This document shows, in pieces, positions 60,247-64,000 of a DNA stretch of 64,000 bases. This stretch comes from Candidatus Synechococcus calcipolaris G9 (lineage in GTDB: Bacteria; Cyanobacteriota; Cyanobacteriia; Thermosynechococcales; Thermosynechococcaceae), in contig NZ_JAKKUT010000002.1 of NCBI RefSeq assembly GCF_029582805.1, positions 1,264,001 to 1,328,000 on the forward strand. The letters run 5' to 3'. Position 1 is the stretch's first letter. Every line of letters starts with the position of its first letter. The notes below the pieces were generated by a model. It worked only from the letters and a program-made list of their open reading frames with translations, had not been told where the DNA came from and searched no databases. The translations under genes and the position numbers were made by a program.

Positions 60247-61179
60247 TTAGATTGAGCCTAGGTACGCTAATACCTTAGAAAAATGTTGGGGTAAGGGGGC
60301 CTCAAATGTTAGCTCCTCCTCGCTGATGGGATGGATGAGCGTCAAGGTTTGGGCATGGAGTATTTGACCGGGTATTTTAACCCGTAGGCGTGGACTATGA
60401 CCGTAGAGAGGATCGCCGACGATGGGCCACCCCATGTGGGCTGCATGGACGCGAATTTGGTGGGTCCGTCCAGTTTCTAGGCGAAAATGGATCAGGTGGT
60501 AGGGGGCAAAGGAGGCCTTAATCTGCCAGTGAGTCACGGCCGATCGCCCCTTTTCTGGGGGAACAACTGCCATTTTCTTGCGATCGCCGGGATGACGGCC
60601 AATGGCTAAATCAATTGTGCCCTGCTGAGTTTTAGGGGTTCCATAGACGACACCAAGGTACTGCCGCTGCATGGTTCGGGTTTTCAGTTGTCCCTGAAGA
60701 TGGCCGAGGGCGCGATCTGTTTTAGCGACGACCATAACGCCCGTTGTATCTTTATCCAGGCGATGGACAATCCCTGGCCGCTGCACCCCGCCAATCCCCC
60801 CTAGATTAGGACAATGGGCCAATAAGCCGTGAACTAAAGTCCCTTGATAATGACCTGGGGCAGGATGAACTACTAAACCGGCGGGTTTATTCAAGACTAA
60901 TAGCTGTTCATCTTCAAATAAGATATCCAGTTCCATGGTTTCGGGTGCAATATCCAGGGGGACGGCCGCTGGTACTATTAACGCTAGGCGATCGCCCCGT
61001 TGGAGAATGTGCTTTTTCGTTTGGCAAACTTGGTCATTAATCTGCACCTGCCCCTCACCAATGAGTTGCTGAAGCCGCGATCGCGACAAATCTGGACACT
61101 CAGCCGCCAGAAAGCGATCCAACCGCTGGCCTATGCCATCATGATTAATTTCAAAAAAACGAGAATTGCTCACCTTCAA
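60247..61179 (-). CDS. rluD: 23S rRNA pseudouridine synthase, RluD type
   Basis: This 310-aa protein has an N-terminal S4 domain ('RLDRFLAAECPDLSRSRLQQ') and the RluA-family catalytic motif 'HRLDKDTTGVMVVAKT' with D142. It converts uridines in helix 69 of 23S rRNA. Length and domain order are standard. The 168 bases between it and the haemagglutinin-type gene hold nothing I can name. Confidence 0.93.
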   Translation of the reverse strand: MKVSNSRFFEINHDGIGQRLDRFLAAECPDLSRSRLQQLIGEGQVQINDQVCQTKKHILQRGDRLALIVPAAVPLDIAPETMELDILFEDEQLLVLNKPAGLVVHPAPGHYQGTLVHGLLAHCPNLGGIGGVQRPGIVHRLDKDTTGVMVVAKTDRALGHLQGQLKTRTMQRQYLGVVYGTPKTQQGTIDLAIGRHPGDRKKMAVVPPEKGRSAVTHWQIKASFAPYHLIHFRLETGRTHQIRVHAAHMGWPIVGDPLYGHSPRLRVKIPGQILHAQTLTLIHPISEEELTFEAPLPQHFSKVLAYLGSI

Positions 61180-61240
61180 AGATTTAAGTTCATTTTAAGT
61201 TTATGTAAGTTCGCCATGAATGAATTGGCATAGTATTTAA

Positions 61241-62542
61241 TTATTTGACATTGACCCGATCCAGTTGCGATCGTAGGGCCGTAAAACCACCTCCGAGACC
61301 AATAATAATCGCTAACCCCCAAAGAACCTTGGGCAGTCCCACCCATGTTTCCGCTAAACCCGCTAAGGCTAAGGGAACCGTCAAGGCAATATTGACAAGG
61401 TTATTTTGCAAACCAAAGATTGTCCCCCGCTGATCTTCGGGAGTTAAGGTTTGTAGTGTCGTCTGCATGGGAATGGCAATTAGGGCGGCAAAGAAACCGA
61501 GGCCGGCAATTAAGCCTAAACTAGCCCCTAAAGAACTGTAGAACAGTCCCAGGGCTGTCAGCATGATCGCCATGCCAAAACAACCCACCAAGCTCCAGAA
61601 CCGATAGGCTAACCGTTGACCCAGCAAATTAAGCAGGACAATACCCATCCCCATGCCCACCGCCCCCGCCGCCAGCAAAAAGCCAAATTGATCCGTATCT
61701 AGGGCGGGAATAATTTCTGCCAGTCGAATCAGTAAAACCGACAGGGCCGCCAACACCGAAAAGAGAACCACTAACTGGATTAAGGCATTACTGAGAAGGG
61801 GTTGCTTCTTGAGGAGACGAAAGCCAAGCCGTAGGTCTTTCCAAACCTGACCATAGGTGAGGGAGGGAAGGGGACATTGTTCTGATGCCGAGAGAAATTG
61901 CAATCCTAGGGCGGCTCCACCATAACTAGCGGCCACTAACATGGCTCCCCCCCCATCCCCCAGACGACTGGCCAGGGAGAGGAGGGGTTCTCCGGCCGCA
62001 AAGCCGACAATAACGGCTGCCATCATCGTTAAGGTATAGAGGGAATTGGCACTGAGCAACTGTCCCTTGGCCACTAATAACGGTATGGCTGACTGCTCCG
62101 CGGGGGAGAAAAACTGGGTGAGGGTGGAAATCCCGAAGGTGAGGGCCAAAAGCAAGACAAAGCCAACCATCTGCCCGGGCCAGAGCCAAATACTCAAGGG
62201 TAAAAGGGTGACAAAAACCGCCCGACCTAAATTCGTCCACACCAAGGTACGTTTTTTGGGCCAGCGATCGACGAATACCCCGGCCAAGGAACCAAACAGC
62301 ACTGCTGGAATCGTAAAAACCACCATGATCGCAGAGACCCAAGGGCTAATACTTTGATGGGGAGGCTGAAAAAACTCCGTGGTCAGGGCAATGACGAGAA
62401 CCAGATAAATTTTATCCGCCAGTTGGGAGAGAACCTGGCCCAGCCACAAAATAATAAAATTGCGATTTTGCCAGAGGGGGGGATCCTCCAGATCGGGCAA
62501 GGATGCAATCTCACTGGGACGCAGTTCTGGCTCAACGGTCAT
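61241..62542 (-). CDS. MFS transporter
   Basis: This is a 433-aa permease from ATG 62542 with about 12 hydrophobic segments. 'FGSLAGVFVDRWPKKRTLVW' is the conserved loop 2-3 motif of drug-efflux-type MFS proteins (MFS_3 group). The start overlaps the recO 3' end by 11 bases, so the two are probably co-transcribed. Substrate unknown. Confidence 0.88.
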   Translation of the reverse strand: MTVEPELRPSEIASLPDLEDPPLWQNRNFIILWLGQVLSQLADKIYLVLVIALTTEFFQPPHQSISPWVSAIMVVFTIPAVLFGSLAGVFVDRWPKKRTLVWTNLGRAVFVTLLPLSIWLWPGQMVGFVLLLALTFGISTLTQFFSPAEQSAIPLLVAKGQLLSANSLYTLTMMAAVIVGFAAGEPLLSLASRLGDGGGAMLVAASYGGAALGLQFLSASEQCPLPSLTYGQVWKDLRLGFRLLKKQPLLSNALIQLVVLFSVLAALSVLLIRLAEIIPALDTDQFGFLLAAGAVGMGMGIVLLNLLGQRLAYRFWSLVGCFGMAIMLTALGLFYSSLGASLGLIAGLGFFAALIAIPMQTTLQTLTPEDQRGTIFGLQNNLVNIALTVPLALAGLAETWVGLPKVLWGLAIIIGLGGGFTALRSQLDRVNVK

Positions 62543-63389
62543 GGGGCAAACCAACGGAAATCTGGGATATGGGTGAAAAACAGACATCGAATAGGGGAGC
62601 GACCCGCAGCGGTTTTTCCAGGTGAAATTGAATATAGTGGCGCAAAACCTTCTCCAGGGCTAACCATACTGCCAAGGAGTAGGGGGGGCGCTGATCCAGA
62701 AAATCCTTTATTTCTAGGTTCTGGATGGTTCTCTGAGCTAACCACTGTCCTAGGCACACTTCCGCCACTGTGAGTTGAATATCCATGGACTGATAGGCCG
62801 TCCCCCCCCCGCGCTGATCTGGGCCATCCAGCAATCCCAGGGGGCCACCCGCCGCAAAACTAAAGCCCACACGCCAATCAATATCCGCTGTTTCTGTTTC
62901 TAGGGGACGACCCGTTTGCAGGCAAATATCCCATCGTGGGGCAATGCCCGTTAGCTCAAGGATCGAAAAGATTGCCCGCAACAGTATCGCTAGGGCATCT
63001 TCAGGAAAAACCTGCTCTAAATGGGCTAGGGTTTGGCAAATCAGGGTAAATAATTCCCCTTGGGGATGGTCACTGAGGGCTTGATAGAGGATCAGTTCCC
63101 CTAGGTATTGGCCCGCCGTTAGATTCGGGAGTTGCCGCATCAGTCCTGGATAGGAAGCGAGGGTTTCCGCTTGGGAAATTTTATCTAAACTGCGGCCTTC
63201 AATGACGAATAACTGGTTAACAACAAGTAAGGCGGTACGTCCCCCCAATTTGGATCGGGGTTTCCGACAGCCGGGGGCCACTAAACGGATCAGGCCCGCT
63301 TCCGGGGTGAGAATGGTCAATAAGCGGTCTGCTTCCCCTAGGGGCATAGATTTTAGGTTAATGCCCGTGGTTGTGTAGGTGCGGCCCAT
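62532..63389 (-). CDS. recO: DNA repair protein RecO
   Basis: This 285-aa recombination mediator has an N-terminal OB fold ('TTGINLKSMPLGEADRLLTI', 'IRLVAPGCRKPRSKLGGRTA') and a helical C-terminal domain. It helps load RecA on SSB-coated DNA. It is flanked by deoC upstream (27-base gap) and the MFS gene downstream, both on the same strand, so a deoC-recO-MFS operon is likely. Confidence 0.93.
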   Translation of the reverse strand: MGRTYTTTGINLKSMPLGEADRLLTILTPEAGLIRLVAPGCRKPRSKLGGRTALLVVNQLFVIEGRSLDKISQAETLASYPGLMRQLPNLTAGQYLGELILYQALSDHPQGELFTLICQTLAHLEQVFPEDALAILLRAIFSILELTGIAPRWDICLQTGRPLETETADIDWRVGFSFAAGGPLGLLDGPDQRGGGTAYQSMDIQLTVAEVCLGQWLAQRTIQNLEIKDFLDQRPPYSLAVWLALEKVLRHYIQFHLEKPLRVAPLFDVCFSPISQISVGLPHDR

Positions 63390-63416
63390 GGTGATGCAAC
63401 ATAGTTAAACGGGGAG

Positions 63417-64000
63417 TTAGTAGTCCGTTTCCTCTCTTTTCAGACTATCGCGGTTTTGGATGAGATCAATGCCTCGGGAGGTACCTAGGCGAGTTGCCCC
63501 GGCTGCAATTAATTCTAGGGCCTGTTGTGGGCTGCGAATGCCCCCCGATGCTTTAACACCAATGCGATCGCCCGCCACCGAGCGAAGTAACTGGACATCT
63601 TCTACCGTTGCGCCGCCCCGCCAACCCGTACTGGTTTTGAGAAAAGCAACCCCGGCATCTAAGCAAATTTCTGCGGCCAGTTTCTTTTCTGCCGTACTTA
63701 AGACCGATGTTTCTAAAATGGCCTTGACAGGAATGCCCGTTCCATCACAAATGGCGGCAATATCTTGATACACTGCTTCGCTATTCTCAGCTTTGAGCCA
63801 ACCCAGATTAATCACCACATCAATTTCCGCCGCACCATGATCGACGGCTTCCTGGGCTTCGTAGAGTTTCGTGGCAGAACTATGGGCCCCTGTGGGAAAG
63901 CCAATGACCGTACAGACCTTGGTGGCTTTGTGGTGGAGAGTCTCAGCAGCAAACTTGACCCAGATGGGGGCAATGCAAACCAAGGGAAATTTCCACTGAT
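63417..64000 (-). CDS. deoC: Deoxyribose-phosphate aldolase, 5' end outside the window
   Basis: At least 194 residues are present; the frame is open to the window end ('[20 protein letters not shown]'), so the true start is beyond 64000. '[20 protein letters not shown]', '[11 protein letters not shown]' and '[10 protein letters not shown]' (Schiff-base Lys) followed by '[10 protein letters not shown]' are diagnostic. It cleaves 2-deoxyribose 5-phosphate to acetaldehyde and glyceraldehyde 3-phosphate. Confidence 0.95.
   Translation of the reverse strand, partial: QWKFPLVCIAPIWVKFAAETLHHKATKVCTVIGFPTGAHSSATKLYEAQEAVDHGAAEIDVVINLGWLKAENSEAVYQDIAAICDGTGIPVKAILETSVLSTAEKKLAAEICLDAGVAFLKTSTGWRGGATVEDVQLLRSVAGDRIGVKASGGIRSPQQALELIAAGATRLGTSRGIDLIQNRDSLKREETDY

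Noticed and set aside
1-64000. tRNA or rRNA genes
   Set aside because: I looked for the conserved T-loop GTTCGANTC type sequence in the gaps between genes and found none with a matching acceptor stem; a proper covariance search was not possible.

Overview
The window is chromosomal DNA of a cyanobacterium. The octamer GCGATCGC (HIP1) is frequent in most housekeeping genes, and several genes are specific to oxygenic phototrophs: petN (29 aa), ndhS, a carboxysome-type BMC shell protein and natD. The sequence does not let me name the species.

Layout. 1-1590: a cut-off hypothetical gene and a coiled-coil membrane protein. 1648-14807: a CRISPR-Cas type III-B locus. It has a 17-repeat array read from the minus strand, a C-terminally broken cas1, and cas10(cmr2)-cmr3-cmr4-cmr5 followed by one long gene that looks like a Cmr6-Cmr1 fusion. 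A degraded RelBE-type module sits inside the cmr operon. Downstream are a DUF4258-like/DUF2283 pair, a Uma2 gene lying between two pieces of a broken xisI, and a CARF-HEPN ribonuclease. I see no cas6 and no cas2, and the catalytic Asp of Cmr4 appears to be missing. 15010-26917: housekeeping genes (ndhS, a Gld-like ABC exporter, argS, petN, an SbcC/Rad50-like ATPase, a phosphoketolase-family enzyme, Uma2). 26987-36727: a type I restriction-modification island (hsdM, hsdS, hsdR) in which each gap between hsd genes holds small toxin-antitoxin-like genes, several of them broken. 36743-50586: housekeeping genes (TrkA-type channel protein, ubiX, sixA, a ccmK-like gene, pgi, a solute-binding lipoprotein, glmU, a pentapeptide protein, a phosphoesterase, ald). 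50587-52787: an AT-rich insert without HIP1 sites that carries a two-gene ATPase/TOPRIM-like pair, a probable defence system. 52855-64000: natD, a glycosyltransferase, an IS982-family element that truncates a coiled-coil gene, a large filamentous-haemagglutinin-type secreted protein, rluD, an MFS transporter, recO and a cut-off deoC.

How the parts work together. Cas10 keeps both its HD and GGDD motifs, so the effector should make cyclic oligoadenylate on target RNA recognition, and the CARF-HEPN protein is the obvious responder. If Cmr4 cannot cut target RNA, this system would rely on signalling and on HD DNase activity rather than on slicing. With no Cas6, crRNA maturation must use a host or trans-acting nuclease. 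With cas1 broken and cas2 missing, the array is probably no longer extended from this locus. Three probable defence modules (type III CRISPR, type I RM, ATPase/TOPRIM) lie within 52 kb, separated by conserved core genes.
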